Of a stretch of DNA of 64,000 bases, positions 28,363 through 37,069 are shown piece after piece. The notes under the pieces were generated by a model. It saw nothing but the letters and a program-made list of their open reading frames with translations, searched no databases and was not told the DNA's origin. The stretch spans positions 87,625-151,624 of the forward strand of contig JAGCWA010000059.1 of NCBI GenBank assembly GCA_017962085.1, given 5' to 3'. Position numbers and translations under genes: made by a program. Source of the DNA: Paludibacteraceae bacterium (GTDB lineage Bacteria > Bacteroidota > Bacteroidia > Bacteroidales > Paludibacteraceae). Each line of letters begins with the position of its first letter. Position 1 is the stretch's first letter.

Positions 28363-29370
28363 TTATTTAATATAATCTGATTCATAGCCCCATAGCTCGC
28401 CGAAAGGTTGCTCCTCCATCTCCTTCTTGAAGTCCAGGAGATACTCCTTCCAGGTGTAGCGGGGTTCGTAGCCTAGTTCTTTTTTTGTCTTTGTGATGTC
28501 CAACACGAATTGTTGGGAACTTCTCTTTTCGGGACAATAGATGATGTTGGATCGTTTGTCCTTCGGGTTGAAGACCTCCGCGATGGCTTTCACGCGCTCG
28601 TCCAGTGTGCTGCCGCCGCTCCCTATGTTGTAGATGCCGCCCTCGACGTTGGCCGTGAGCGTCTTCTCCACGATCTGCAGGAAGTCCTTGACGCAGCAGG
28701 TCTCCAAGAGACGGTCCGGGTCGCCCCAAATCTGCAGCTCGGCGCCCTTCATCGCTTGGTAGATGAAGAAACGGTCTGAGATGAGGGTCTTCTCTCCGTC
28801 GGTGAAGGTGTATGGGTTCGGGTCGTACATGTAGACCCTGGAAAGCCTCAGGATGAAACGCTTGAGACCGAACTTGGCGTGGTAGTGCTCTATGAGTTCC
28901 ACGGCCGCGTTCTTGGCGATGACGTAGACGGCATGGTCGCCCGTCAGCGGTGCTTTCCGCTCAGCGTCCGCCGGGATTGGGGTCTTGCTGCCGAAGAGGT
29001 AGCTGACGTCGAAGAGGGATTGCGGGAAGACGATACGGTCCGCCCCCACCTTCAGGGTGTAGTCCAACACGTTCAGTGTGCCTTGCACGATGGAGGAGAT
29101 GTATTGCTCGGGATGGTAGCCCTCCATGGAGGCGGGAAGCGCTCCCGCGAAGTTGAGCACCGCATAGATGTCCTTCTGGGGCAACTTGTCGAAATCCTCC
29201 TTCTTGCAGATGTCGGCGGAGATATATTCCATGCCTAATTTGGCGAAGAACCCGTTGTCGCTCTTGCGTCGTCCGACCGCGACGACGTTGTATCCGATCC
29301 TCTTCAGGTGGACTGCTATGTTAGTGCCCAAATGCCCGGTGGCACCTAGTACGATGACGTTCTTTCCCAT
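28363..29370 (-). CDS. NAD-dependent epimerase/dehydratase (extended SDR)
   Basis: A 335-residue short-chain dehydrogenase of the extended type. The dinucleotide-binding motif GATGHLG lies at residues 9-15, a basic patch (VGRRKSD) follows the second strand, and the catalytic YxxxK is seen as YVIAK. An insertion-free extended-SDR C-terminal half (YNIGSGGSTLDE) binds the sugar nucleotide in relatives. It is the first gene of the run epimerase, sugar-transfer ATP-grasp, ATP-grasp, lipoprotein, and a good promoter lies 94-125 bp upstream. Likely acts on a nucleotide sugar; which one cannot be told. Confidence 0.85.
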   Translation of the reverse strand: MGKNVIVLGATGHLGTNIAVHLKRIGYNVVAVGRRKSDNGFFAKLGMEYISADICKKEDFDKLPQKDIYAVLNFAGALPASMEGYHPEQYISSIVQGTLNVLDYTLKVGADRIVFPQSLFDVSYLFGSKTPIPADAERKAPLTGDHAVYVIAKNAAVELIEHYHAKFGLKRFILRLSRVYMYDPNPYTFTDGEKTLISDRFFIYQAMKGAELQIWGDPDRLLETCCVKDFLQIVEKTLTANVEGGIYNIGSGGSTLDERVKAIAEVFNPKDKRSNIIYCPEKRSSQQFVLDITKTKKELGYEPRYTWKEYLLDFKKEMEEQPFGELWGYESDYIK

Positions 29371-29463
29371 GTTTTCTGCTCTTTTTTCTCCTTACTACAC
29401 TACAGATATGTTCTTAATCGTCAGGTGAATCACGGAAATATGCATGATAAACCGTCCGTTTCG

Positions 29464-29494
29464 CAAATTTATTGTGTTCGAGCCTTGTTTCCAA
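29464..29494 (-). promoter_or_regulatory. Predicted Bacteroidota-type promoter of the epimerase/ATP-grasp operon
   Basis: On the minus strand, a TTG (29492-29494) and TAAATTTG (29464-29471) are separated by 20 bp, matching the sigma-ABfr pattern TTTG/TTG-N19-21-TAnnTTTG. The leader to the epimerase start would be about 90 nt. Confidence 0.65.
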
Positions 29495-29610
29495 CTTTTT
29501 TGAGGATTTTTTCAGAAGATTTTGAGAAATGTTGGACGTGCGATTCGCACCCACGGATATTTCATTTGTAAGTGCCGGAATAGAGCCCAGTCTGTCTCCT
29601 TGCGCCTTCC

Positions 29611-29770
29611 AAATAGTAAATCGTAAATAGCTAAATAGTAAATTGTTAAATAATAAATCCCAAATAGTAAATCGTAAATAGTCAAATAGTAAATAGAACC
29701 CCCCAAATAGTAAATCGTAAATAGTTAAATAGTAAATAACAGTAAATTGTAAATAGCTAAATAGTAAATC
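29611..29770. repeat. AT-rich tandem-like repeat array (AAATAGTAAATCGTAAATAG units)
   Basis: The 20-bp unit aaatagtaaatcgtaaatag occurs exactly at 29611-29630, 29662-29681 and 29705-29724, with degenerate copies between and after them. A related short block lies at 41861-41905, upstream of topA. The 505-bp gap 29371-29875 contains this array, the divergent promoters on either side, and no convincing gene. Confidence 0.8.
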
Positions 29771-29786
29771 ACTTTGATTTATTTCT

Positions 29787-29794
29787 TATATTTG
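29787..29794 (+). promoter_or_regulatory. Possible promoter -7 element for the membrane protein gene
   Basis: TATATTTG fits the Bacteroidota -7 consensus TAnnTTTG and sits 82 bp before the next plus-strand start. No TTTG at the usual distance is visible, so confidence is limited. Confidence 0.4.
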
Positions 29795-29875
29795 TGGAAA
29801 ATCGTGAGCCTTTTTTCAGTGGGAGGCCGCGGTGTTTTCTTATTGGTTTAATAATGATAAATAATACAGGTACTT

Positions 29876-30493
29876 ATGAGTGAAGTAGTTGAATTGTCTT
29901 ATTTGACTCAACGCAAGGTGATTGGATGGTTGGGTCTCTTTTTGCCTTTGATGTGTTTGGCGGGTGGTTGGATGATTTCGGACCGTCCGGACGAGTGGTG
30001 GTACAGCTTGAGCGCGACCTATCATTTGACGCCTGTCCTTACGATGATGTTGAGTTGCTCGGCCATCTTCCTGATGACCTATTATGGATATGACAAGGGT
30101 GACAGGATCATCAATTTCTCTTCGGGCGTGTGCGCCTTGGGGGTTATCCTTTTCCCTTGCAACACGACGTTCCTGCCGCAGGATACCCCGATCGGCTTTT
30201 TCCAGCTGATGCCGGCCACTAGCCACGTCATTCACACGATCGCCGCTTCTGTCTTGTTCGCGCTCTTCAGCATCAATATCCTGGTGCAGTTCACGAAGGG
30301 AAATAGCCGGAAGAAGAACCGTATCTTCCGTATCTGCGGATGGAGCATGGTCACATGCCTGGTCTGCTTCCTTCTGGTGAAGGTCTTCCATCTTGTCCCT
30401 CGCTATGTCACGATGATTGTTGAGGCTATCCTGCTGATCCTTTATGGTGTGGCATGGTTGGTGAAGGGTAAGATGATTGAGATAGAGGATTGA
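29876..30493 (+). CDS. Multi-pass integral membrane protein of unknown function
   Basis: A 205-residue protein with about six hydrophobic segments: near residues 15-35, 50-70, 80-100, 115-140, 155-175 and 180-200. The first loop has an acidic/aromatic stretch (SDRPDEWWYSLSATYH), and the fifth segment is preceded by a basic loop (GNSRKKNRIFR). The overall look is close to DUF998-like small membrane proteins, but I cannot assign a family firmly. It is a single gene followed at 119 bp by a flavin reductase on the same strand. Confidence 0.7.
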   Translation: MSEVVELSYLTQRKVIGWLGLFLPLMCLAGGWMISDRPDEWWYSLSATYHLTPVLTMMLSCSAIFLMTYYGYDKGDRIINFSSGVCALGVILFPCNTTFLPQDTPIGFFQLMPATSHVIHTIAASVLFALFSINILVQFTKGNSRKKNRIFRICGWSMVTCLVCFLLVKVFHLVPRYVTMIVEAILLILYGVAWLVKGKMIEIED

Positions 30494-30612
30494 TATCTTG
30501 TGTGTTACGGTCGTTCCTCCGAGAATCGTCCGTGGGCGTCGTTGGCGTGTGTGTTGAATTTTATACCTTCGCGGAGGATTCTCTGTGTGGAATGATTCAA
30601 GGATAGACGTAC

Positions 30613-31206
30613 ATGAAAGAACGGTTCAAACCAGGAACGATGATTTACCCGGTGCCTGCCGCACTGATTTCCTGCGGCAAGGACGAGGAGGAATACAACC
30701 TCTTTACGGCTAGTTGGACGGGCACGATATGCACGGACCCGCCCATGTGCTACGTCTCCATTCGCCCGACCCGGCACTCCTACGAGATCATCAAACGCAA
30801 CGGGGAGTTCGTCATCAACCTCACCAACGAGGCGCTCGCCTATGCGACCGACTGGTGCGGTGTGCGTTCGGGCCGGGATTTCAATAAGTTCAAGGAGATG
30901 AAGCTCACCCCCGCACCGACGGAGGTCATCCATAGCGTGTTCGTCGAGGAGGCGCCCCTCTCCATCGAGTGCAAGGTGGAGCAGATCGTCCCGCTCGGCT
31001 CGCACGACATGTTCATCGCCCGGGTGGTGAATGTCTTGGCGGACCGCCGGTACATGGATAATGAGACGGGTGCGTTCAAATTGTCGGAGGCGAAACTCAT
31101 CGCCTACAATCATGGGCATTATTACAAGTTGGGGGAGATGATCGGCAAGTTCGGTTGGAGCGTGCAGAAACCGGTCAAAGGGAAAGGAGCTAAACGCAAA
31201 AAATAG
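30613..31206 (+). CDS. Flavin reductase family protein (FMN-binding split barrel)
   Basis: A 197-residue protein with the fold-defining pattern of the DIM6/NTAB flavin reductases. It starts with PGTMIYPVPAALISC, followed by NLFTASWTGTICTDPPMCYVSIRPTRHSYEII, where the Thr/Ser-rich turn binds FMN phosphate in relatives. It then has GEFVINLTNEALA and the typical second half with HDMFIARVVNV. The C-terminus is Lys/Arg-rich (KPVKGKGAKRKK). Likely an FMN-dependent reductase; partner and substrate unknown. It appears to stand alone, with a repeat-filled gap after it. Confidence 0.85.
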   Translation: MKERFKPGTMIYPVPAALISCGKDEEEYNLFTASWTGTICTDPPMCYVSIRPTRHSYEIIKRNGEFVINLTNEALAYATDWCGVRSGRDFNKFKEMKLTPAPTEVIHSVFVEEAPLSIECKVEQIVPLGSHDMFIARVVNVLADRRYMDNETGAFKLSEAKLIAYNHGHYYKLGEMIGKFGWSVQKPVKGKGAKRKK

Positions 31207-31241
31207 GGCTGAGGTTACGCACATCGAGACGCCCGACCCCC

Positions 31242-31301
31242 AATTGACTACGTCGAACTGACGTTTCTTAATTCATAATTGACTACGTCGAACTGACGTT
31301 T
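31242..31301. repeat. 25-bp direct repeat pair
   Basis: A 25-bp sequence beginning AATTGACTACGTCGAACTG occurs exactly at 31242-31266 and 31277-31301. A related shorter string (TCGAACTAACGTT) lies at 25527-25539 beside the other palindromic array. Confidence 0.8.
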
Positions 31302-31325
31302 CAAAATTATTAATTACCATGTGTC

Positions 31326-31440
31326 GCCCTTTCAGGGCTATAACCGCACCGTCGCGTTATTCACAGGGGTTTACACCCCTGCCTGGGGGATGTCGCCCCG
31401 TCGGGGCTTAGGTCGTGCGTGTCATGTGGCGATGCGCATC
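31326..31440. repeat. Composite palindromic intergenic repeat, locus 3
   Basis: Same order of inverted repeats as at loci 1 and 2: GCCCTTTCAGGGC at 31326-31338, CAGGGGTTTACACCCCTG at 31363-31380, GCCCCGTCGGGGC at 31395-31407, then the GATGCGCATC tail. The 279-bp gap 31207-31485 holds only repeats. Confidence 0.85.
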
Positions 31441-31444
31441 CCCC

Positions 31445-31478
31445 TAATTTTTAATTCTTAATTCTTAACTCTTAATTC
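31445..31478. repeat. AT-rich dispersed repeat (TTAATTCTTAACTC type), copy B
   Basis: Near-identical to copies at 25544-25576 and 56221-56253. As at locus 2 it directly follows the palindromic composite and abuts the 3' end of a minus-strand gene. Confidence 0.7.
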
Positions 31479-31485
31479 ATAATTC

Positions 31486-31986
31486 TCAATTGGACCGTTT
31501 CATTTCTACTACTTCTAAGTCTCGTATGTCTGCTCCATCGATGACGAAACGCATCAAGGTGCGCACCTGATGGAACCCGTAGGTGCCCGCGGCGCCGGGG
31601 TTTAAGCAGAGCATCTGCCTCGTCGGGTCATACTGCGCCTTGAGGATGTGGGAATGTCCGCAAACAAACAATTTAGGTTTCAACAGATTCAGACGGTTGG
31701 TGATGCCCGGCGCATACTTGCCGGGGTATCCGCCGATGTGCGTCATCAAGACGTTCACCCCTTCGCAGCGGAACGACTCCTCCTTCTTCAGGAACTTGCG
31801 GAGGTCTTGTCCGTCGATGTTGCCGACCACCGCCCGCAGGGTCTTGCCCAACGACTCAAACTTTTCGTAGAGCTCCAACCCTCCGATGTCACCCGCATGC
31901 CAAATCTCGTCACACTTCTCGAAATACTTCGCGTAGCGGTCATCCCAGCATGAATGCGTGTCAGACAGTAGGCCAATCGTCACCAT
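31486..31986 (-). CDS. YfcE/MJ0936-type metallophosphoesterase
   Basis: A 166-residue calcineurin-like phosphoesterase with the full set of metal-ligand motifs: SDTH at residues 8-11, GDIGG at 32-36, GNIDGQD in the middle, a THIGG histidine motif, and CGHSH near residue 110. The length fits the YfcE family, whose members hydrolyse phosphodiesters with divalent metals; the natural substrate is generally unknown. Its start overlaps the end of the upstream membrane-protein gene by 26 bp, and that gene overlaps the DUF4954 gene by 1 bp, so the three are translationally coupled. Confidence 0.85.
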   Translation of the reverse strand: MVTIGLLSDTHSCWDDRYAKYFEKCDEIWHAGDIGGLELYEKFESLGKTLRAVVGNIDGQDLRKFLKKEESFRCEGVNVLMTHIGGYPGKYAPGITNRLNLLKPKLFVCGHSHILKAQYDPTRQMLCLNPGAAGTYGFHQVRTLMRFVIDGADIRDLEVVEMKRSN

Positions 31987-32587
31987 CGGTAAAATCCAAT
32001 ACTTTATTCTTCAAGAGAGCTTGCTTCACGTAGTCGCAGAAAGGAATCTGATAGATCTTGTGGAGCAGGTTGCCCAACTTCACGATTTCGGCGACAGCCC
32101 TGAAATCGCTGGCGGATACGAATGAGACGAACGTGTTGTCCGGCTTGACGAAGCGCAGGTCATAGACGTGCTCCTCCACATGACGGTTCATGAGGAAACC
32201 GAACTGGTATTCGAAGTTCTTGTCGTACTTCTGGAACGCGATGAACTTATACCCGTCCAACACGAGGGGCTTCCACTCGCCCCTGCGGAACGATAGGAAC
32301 TGTGCCCCTCGGAAGTAGGTTTTCTTTTCAGGATCGAAGCAGGTGATCCGCCTCGTGGAAAGGAGAAAGAAGCCAACGGCGGAGAGCAATACCATCAATG
32401 GAAATTCAAACTTGAGAAACTCGACGATGATGGTCCCCCAAGGCTTGAATATATCGATTGTCAGACTGTAATATAGCTTACAGATAAGCAAAGACAATGC
32501 TCCCATCAAGAGTATGAATCCTATCGCGACAACCACTGTAGGGAAGTAGCTGCCCGAATTGACTTCTATCACTTTCCTCTCTTCCAT
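31961..32587 (-). CDS. Membrane-anchored protein of unknown function
   Basis: A 208-residue protein with two hydrophobic segments near the N-terminus (around residues 15-40 and 48-68), followed by a soluble domain that begins after STRRITCFDPEKKTYFRG. The soluble part looks like a mixed alpha/beta domain, but I recognise no family. The gene's ATG shares its A with the TAA stop of the DUF4954 gene (TAATG), and it overlaps the downstream phosphoesterase by 26 bp. A role tied to those two genes is likely but undefined. Confidence 0.75.
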   Translation of the reverse strand: MEERKVIEVNSGSYFPTVVVAIGFILLMGALSLLICKLYYSLTIDIFKPWGTIIVEFLKFEFPLMVLLSAVGFFLLSTRRITCFDPEKKTYFRGAQFLSFRRGEWKPLVLDGYKFIAFQKYDKNFEYQFGFLMNRHVEEHVYDLRFVKPDNTFVSFVSASDFRAVAEIVKLGNLLHKIYQIPFCDYVKQALLKNKVLDFTDGDDWPTV

Positions 32588-34575
32588 TATTTTATGTTTT
32601 TAATTCTATCAATCAGCTCGTTACCAAGGGCTTCCTTGGCGGCGATGTGCTTCTGCACCTCTATCACGAATGGGTTCTCGTCGAATGCGCCACGCACGTT
32701 CTCGAAGTCCTTTTGCCTGCGGAGGTCGCCTCCATCCACGCCGAAACCGGTCTGCACCGTTAGGGTGAACTCCTTCTTGGCATCCTCGTAGAGGGTCTTG
32801 TCGAGGGAGATGACCGCAGTCTTCCAATCCTCCACCAACTTGATGATGTCCTCGACCGTGATCTCGTCGATCGTCTTGTTCAGACGCTTCTGGATCTTGT
32901 CGATGGCCCACGTCCACTCCAAGGTGTAGTAGTTCTTATGCAGGTTGATGAAGTCGTTGTTCAGATCCTTTACGGAAGCGTATTGCTTGTTCTCCACCTT
33001 CTTGATGATATCCTCGACGCAGTGCTTAGGTGCGATCAGACCGGAGATGTCGAGCCACTCGCCCAAACCGTCCTGCACGTCTGGTTTCAGACGCTCGCGG
33101 ATCTCTTGTATGTTCTTGAACTTGGTGATTTCCAACCGTTTGATGATGGAGTTGCCCAAGAACTTGCAGATGGCGGTGTCGTATAGTTTCACACCCTTTA
33201 TCAGGGAAGTGCGTTTGATGCGGGTGTTGTGGTAGTAGTAGCGGTCGCACTCCTCGCCGGAGAGTTTCTTCAGCGACTCCAACGCCTCGATACCGTTCAT
33301 CATCTTCTGGATGGTGTATGGGCTCAACAGGTTGAAGTTGATCTGATCCAGCTTGTCCGGGTCGGTACGGCGGTCACGTTTCGGCCACTTCTGCGCGTCA
33401 CGGATGGTTCCGACGCTTCGGAGGTTGGCGGCTGGCACCAACAAGGTCTCGTTGGAGTTCTCTATCATGTAGGAGAACGGAAGGTCCGTCGTGTCCGGAT
33501 GGGTGGTGTGGCGTCCCATGATCAACGTGAAGGCGCCCACCTTGGCTGGCCACAGCACGTAGGAGTCGCTCGTGGTCTTCGAACCACGCTCCACGACGCC
33601 TTGGTGGATAGGCCCCAGCTTATACATGTGGTTGCTCTGGTTGCTTCCCGAACCGGCGTTCAGGAAGGAGAACATACCAGCGATTAACAAGCTGGACTTA
33701 TGGTGTGTGACGGTGAATGGTCCCGCAAAGACGGAGGCCGCCTCACCGTGGAATCCTTGGCAGTTGGAGAAGAAGAGGGTGTCTGTGGCGGAGTACTGCT
33801 TGCCGATCTGGCAGGCCTGGCCGACGAAGCAACGGTCGATCATCGCTCCTTCGGTGATTTCGCTACCGGAGGAGATGATGAAGTTGCGCGCCATCACGTG
33901 CGTGCCCAACTTCACTGGAGCGTATTGGTTACCGTTGACGCTACCGTTGAGCAATTCTGCGCAACCGTCCGCCTCCGTGCAGTCGCCGAACTTCACGTTC
34001 ACGATCTTACCGCAGTTGCGGATCATGACGGAACGGCCGATGTGACCCATGTCAGAAGCGATGCTCTCGGTATATTTAGCCGCCAATTCCTGGAGGTTGT
34101 GCGTCAGCTCCGGACGGTGGCGGTAGAGCGCCATCATGTAGGCGGTATGGGCGGAGAGGAGGTCGAAGATAGGCACCTCACGTCCACCGCCCTCGTTCAG
34201 TGCGGAGACCATCGTGCCGTTTCCGAACGAGTTCTTCTCCGTGACGATCAGCATATCGACGTTCTCGATGTATGAATCCTCGCCGATCTCGTAGTTGGCG
34301 ATGTAGTTCGCTATACGTCCGATGTAGACGTTGTCGCCCACGACGCAGTTGTGGAGCGTGGCGTTCGTGATACCTGAGTGGCGGGACAATCCGCCTTCCA
34401 ATGTGTAGCTCTTCTCGAAGGCACCCATCCTGATCTGTCCGGTGAAGATGGTGTATCGAACCCTCGTGGCGTCAAAGTTGTTCGTCACTTGAATGTTGTC
34501 CCAATCGTCCGCATTACAGCCCTGTGATCTCAGTGTCTCAATCTCAGGAGCGGTCAGTTTCCTATATTTCCCCAT
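32587..34575 (-). CDS. DUF4954 family protein (left-handed beta-helix)
   Basis: A 662-residue protein opening MGKYRKLTAPEIETLRSQGCNADDW, typical of DUF4954, a family largely limited to Bacteroidota. Residues about 60-360 contain hexapeptide-like turns (HNCVVGDNVYIGRIANYIANY, IGRSVMIRNCGKIVNVKFG, ITEGAMIDRCFVGQACQIG), as in left-handed beta-helix acyl- or nucleotidyl-transferases. The C-terminal third is helical. The biochemical function is not established; a sugar-nucleotide or acyl transferase role is sometimes inferred from the fold. First gene of a three-gene coupled operon. Confidence 0.85.
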   Translation of the reverse strand: MGKYRKLTAPEIETLRSQGCNADDWDNIQVTNNFDATRVRYTIFTGQIRMGAFEKSYTLEGGLSRHSGITNATLHNCVVGDNVYIGRIANYIANYEIGEDSYIENVDMLIVTEKNSFGNGTMVSALNEGGGREVPIFDLLSAHTAYMMALYRHRPELTHNLQELAAKYTESIASDMGHIGRSVMIRNCGKIVNVKFGDCTEADGCAELLNGSVNGNQYAPVKLGTHVMARNFIISSGSEITEGAMIDRCFVGQACQIGKQYSATDTLFFSNCQGFHGEAASVFAGPFTVTHHKSSLLIAGMFSFLNAGSGSNQSNHMYKLGPIHQGVVERGSKTTSDSYVLWPAKVGAFTLIMGRHTTHPDTTDLPFSYMIENSNETLLVPAANLRSVGTIRDAQKWPKRDRRTDPDKLDQINFNLLSPYTIQKMMNGIEALESLKKLSGEECDRYYYHNTRIKRTSLIKGVKLYDTAICKFLGNSIIKRLEITKFKNIQEIRERLKPDVQDGLGEWLDISGLIAPKHCVEDIIKKVENKQYASVKDLNNDFINLHKNYYTLEWTWAIDKIQKRLNKTIDEITVEDIIKLVEDWKTAVISLDKTLYEDAKKEFTLTVQTGFGVDGGDLRRQKDFENVRGAFDENPFVIEVQKHIAAKEALGNELIDRIKNIK

Positions 34576-34621
34576 ACTGTTATATTTCTTTTAGTTCTTA
34601 ATAATCTAATTCAAAAAAAGA

Positions 34622-34653
34622 GGAGGAGATAGCCTCTCTATTCTATCTCCTCC
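34622..34653 (-). terminator. Rho-independent terminator of recA-hflX
   Basis: Perfect 11-bp arms GGAGGAGATAG (34622-34632) and CTATCTCCTCC (34643-34653), with a run of seven T on the minus strand just beyond (AAAAAAA on the plus strand at 34614-34620). The upstream arm overlaps the last codons of hflX. Confidence 0.8.
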
Positions 34654-35879
34654 GCATTATCGTCATATTTCTGATAAATAAAATCGTTGTAAGGGAATCT
34701 GGTTACATGAATCTCTTTCACTTTGTTGTAGAGTAGTGTCTTCAACTCCTCCAGGTTCGTCTTGTCCTTGGCTGAAATGAAGATGCAGTTCTCATGCATC
34801 TTCGACATCCAGGTTTTCTTCAGTTCCTCCAGACTGATGTTCTCCCGCGTCATCGGGGTGAGGTCGTCCTCCTCCTTAGGCGTGTAGGTGAAGGCGTCGA
34901 TCTTGTTGAAGACCAGGATCGTCGGCTTGTCCGCTGAATTGATATCCTTCAGCGTCTTCTCCACCACGGCGATTTGGTCCTCGAAGTTCGGGTGGGAGAT
35001 GTCCACCACGTGCACCAAGAGGTCCGCCTCCCGCACCTCGTCCAGCGTCGATTTGAAGGACTCCACCAGGTCGGTAGGCAACTTGCGGATGAACCCTACC
35101 GTATCCGTCAGCAGGAAGGGGAGGTTCTCGATGATCACCTTGCGCACGGTCGTGTCCAATGTGGCGAAGAGCTTGTTCTCCGCGAAGACGTCCGATTTGC
35201 TGATGGTGTTCATGATGGTGGACTTGCCCACGTTGGTGTATCCGACCAAGGCGACGCGCACCATCTTGCCACGGTTCTTCCGCTGGGTGGTCTTCTGCTT
35301 ATCGATGGAGACCAGTTCCTCCTTGAGGAGGGATATCTTTGTGAGGATGATACGACGGTCCGTCTCGATCTGGGTCTCACCCGGACCACGCATACCGATA
35401 CCTCCTCGTTGACGTTCGAGGTGGGTCCACATACCCGTCAGGCGGGGCAACAAGTATTTGTATTGCGCCAGCTCCACCTGCGTCTTGGCGTGGGCGGTCT
35501 GCGCCCGTTTGGCGAAGATGTCCAGGATGAGGCTGGTACGGTCGAGGATCTTCACGCCCAACTCCTTCTCGATGTTGCGGAGTTGCTTCGGGGAGAGCTC
35601 GTCGTCGAAGAGCACGAGACCGATTTCATTCTCCGTCTCTTCCTGCTCTTTGACGTAGTTCTTGATCTCCTCCAGCTTACCGGGGCCGACGAACGTGTTA
35701 GAGTTCGGACCATCCACCCGTTGGAAGAAGGTCTTCACAGGGTGTGCGCCCGCCGTCTCCGCGAGGAAGGCGAGCTCGTCCATGTACTCCTTCGCTTTCT
35801 GCTCGTTCTGCTGGGGCGTGATCAGTCCGACCAGGACCGCCTGCTCCTCGTATATTTCAGTTTTTACGATTTGTCCCAT
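34638..35879 (-). CDS. hflX: GTPase HflX
   Basis: A 413-residue ribosome-associated GTPase. The N-terminal HflX domain carries a glycine-rich linker RGGIGMRGPGETQIETDRR (158-176), diagnostic of the family. G1 is GYTNVGKS (213-220), G3 is DTVGFIRKLP, and G4 is NKID. In other bacteria HflX binds the 50S subunit and splits stalled ribosomes under stress. It begins 1 bp after the recA stop, so the two form an operon ending at the hairpin at 34622-34653. The pairing with recA suggests a shared stress response here, which is inference. Confidence 0.95.
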   Translation of the reverse strand: MGQIVKTEIYEEQAVLVGLITPQQNEQKAKEYMDELAFLAETAGAHPVKTFFQRVDGPNSNTFVGPGKLEEIKNYVKEQEETENEIGLVLFDDELSPKQLRNIEKELGVKILDRTSLILDIFAKRAQTAHAKTQVELAQYKYLLPRLTGMWTHLERQRGGIGMRGPGETQIETDRRIILTKISLLKEELVSIDKQKTTQRKNRGKMVRVALVGYTNVGKSTIMNTISKSDVFAENKLFATLDTTVRKVIIENLPFLLTDTVGFIRKLPTDLVESFKSTLDEVREADLLVHVVDISHPNFEDQIAVVEKTLKDINSADKPTILVFNKIDAFTYTPKEEDDLTPMTRENISLEELKKTWMSKMHENCIFISAKDKTNLEELKTLLYNKVKEIHVTRFPYNDFIYQKYDDNAEEIE

Positions 35880-35880
35880 C

Positions 35881-36894
35881 TTAGTTATTCGCTTTCTTAG
35901 CCGCCTCGCGCACCTTGACCTCGATCTCCTCGGCCAGTTCAGGATTGTCGCGCAGCAGGTCTTTCGTAGCGTCGCGCCCTTGCGCCAGCTTTGTGTCGCC
36001 GTAGCTGAACCACGAACCGCTCTTCTTGATGATACCGAACTCGACGCCCATGTCGATCAATTCACCGATCTTGGAGATACCCTCGCCGAACATGATGTCG
36101 AACTCCGCCTTCTTGAACGGAGGCGCCACTTTGTTCTTCACCACCTTCACGCGGGTCTGGTTACCGATCACGTTCTCGCCGTCCTTGAGCTGTCCGATCC
36201 TGCGGATGTCGAGGCGGACGGAAGCGTAGAACTTCAGGGCGTTACCACCCGTTGTCGTCTCAGGGTTGCCGAACATGACACCGATCTTTTCGCGCAATTG
36301 GTTGATGAAGATGCAGGTGGTGTTCGTCTTGTTGATCGTACCCGTCAGTTTTCTCAGGGCTTGGGACATCAAGCGGGCTTGCAGACCCATCTTGGAGTCG
36401 CCCATGTCGCCCTCGATCTCCGCCTTAGGCGTCAATGCCGCGACAGAGTCAATCACGACGATGTCCAATGCGGAGGAGCGGATCAGCTGGTCCGCGATCT
36501 CCAACGCCTGCTCACCGTTGTCCGGTTGGGAGATCAATAGGTTGGAGACATCCACGCCCAGTTTCTCCGCATAGAAGCGGTCGAAGGCGTGTTCCGCGTC
36601 GATGATGGCGGCGATGCCACCGTTCTTTTGTGCCTGAGCGATCGCATGGATGGCAAGCGTAGTCTTACCTGACGACTCAGGACCGAATATTTCAATGACC
36701 CTACCTCTCGGGTATCCACCGACACCCAATGCGAGGTCTAAGCCAATAGATCCAGTTGAAATCACAGGTATTTCTTCAATTTTGTTGTCGCCCATCTTCA
36801 TGATGGTGCCCTTTCCATGGTCTTTTTCAATCTTTTCCATCGCTAGCTGCAAAGCCTTCAGCTTCTCGCTCGATGGTTGAATTCCTTCTGCCAT
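35881..36894 (-). CDS. recA: Recombinase RecA
   Basis: A 337-residue RecA of normal length. Walker [10 protein letters not shown] lies at 71-79. Other family marks are the Gly-rich [14 protein letters not shown] before it, AEHAFD (residues about 96-101), the L1 and L2 DNA-binding loops ([17 protein letters not shown], then [18 protein letters not shown]) and a basic/acidic tail. It catalyses homologous pairing and strand exchange and activates the SOS response. First gene of recA-hflX. I see no obvious LexA-type box upstream, only a -7-like element. Confidence 0.98.
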   Translation of the reverse strand: MAEGIQPSSEKLKALQLAMEKIEKDHGKGTIMKMGDNKIEEIPVISTGSIGLDLALGVGGYPRGRVIEIFGPESSGKTTLAIHAIAQAQKNGGIAAIIDAEHAFDRFYAEKLGVDVSNLLISQPDNGEQALEIADQLIRSSALDIVVIDSVAALTPKAEIEGDMGDSKMGLQARLMSQALRKLTGTINKTNTTCIFINQLREKIGVMFGNPETTTGGNALKFYASVRLDIRRIGQLKDGENVIGNQTRVKVVKNKVAPPFKKAEFDIMFGEGISKIGELIDMGVEFGIIKKSGSWFSYGDTKLAQGRDATKDLLRDNPELAEEIEVKVREAAKKANN

Positions 36895-36924
36895 TTTTCC
36901 TATTTTTTAAAATTTACATTGCTA

Positions 36925-36932
36925 CAAATTTA
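36925..36932 (-). promoter_or_regulatory. Possible promoter -7 element of recA
   Basis: TAAATTTG on the minus strand, 31 bp before the recA start, matches TAnnTTTG. No TTTG at the expected 19-21 bp distance was found. Confidence 0.45.
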
Positions 36933-37069
36933 TACAAAAAATCATGATTCCGCACACGACTTGTGTTTTTTTTAATCCGATTGGTTATCTCTTAGTTGTC
37001 TTGTCCTTGCAGAGTGTCAGTAGCGGGAATTGTCTTTTCTATTTTTCAGAGACTTTTCCAATGCCTTTT

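Noticed and set aside
29512-29706. Minus-strand frame encoding a hydrophobic peptide rich in Tyr, Ile and Leu
   Set aside because: It is a translation of the AT-rich repeat array and part of the promoter region of the epimerase operon.
29611-29770. CRISPR array
   Set aside because: Units are irregularly spaced and AT-rich, with no unique spacers between and no cas genes in the window.
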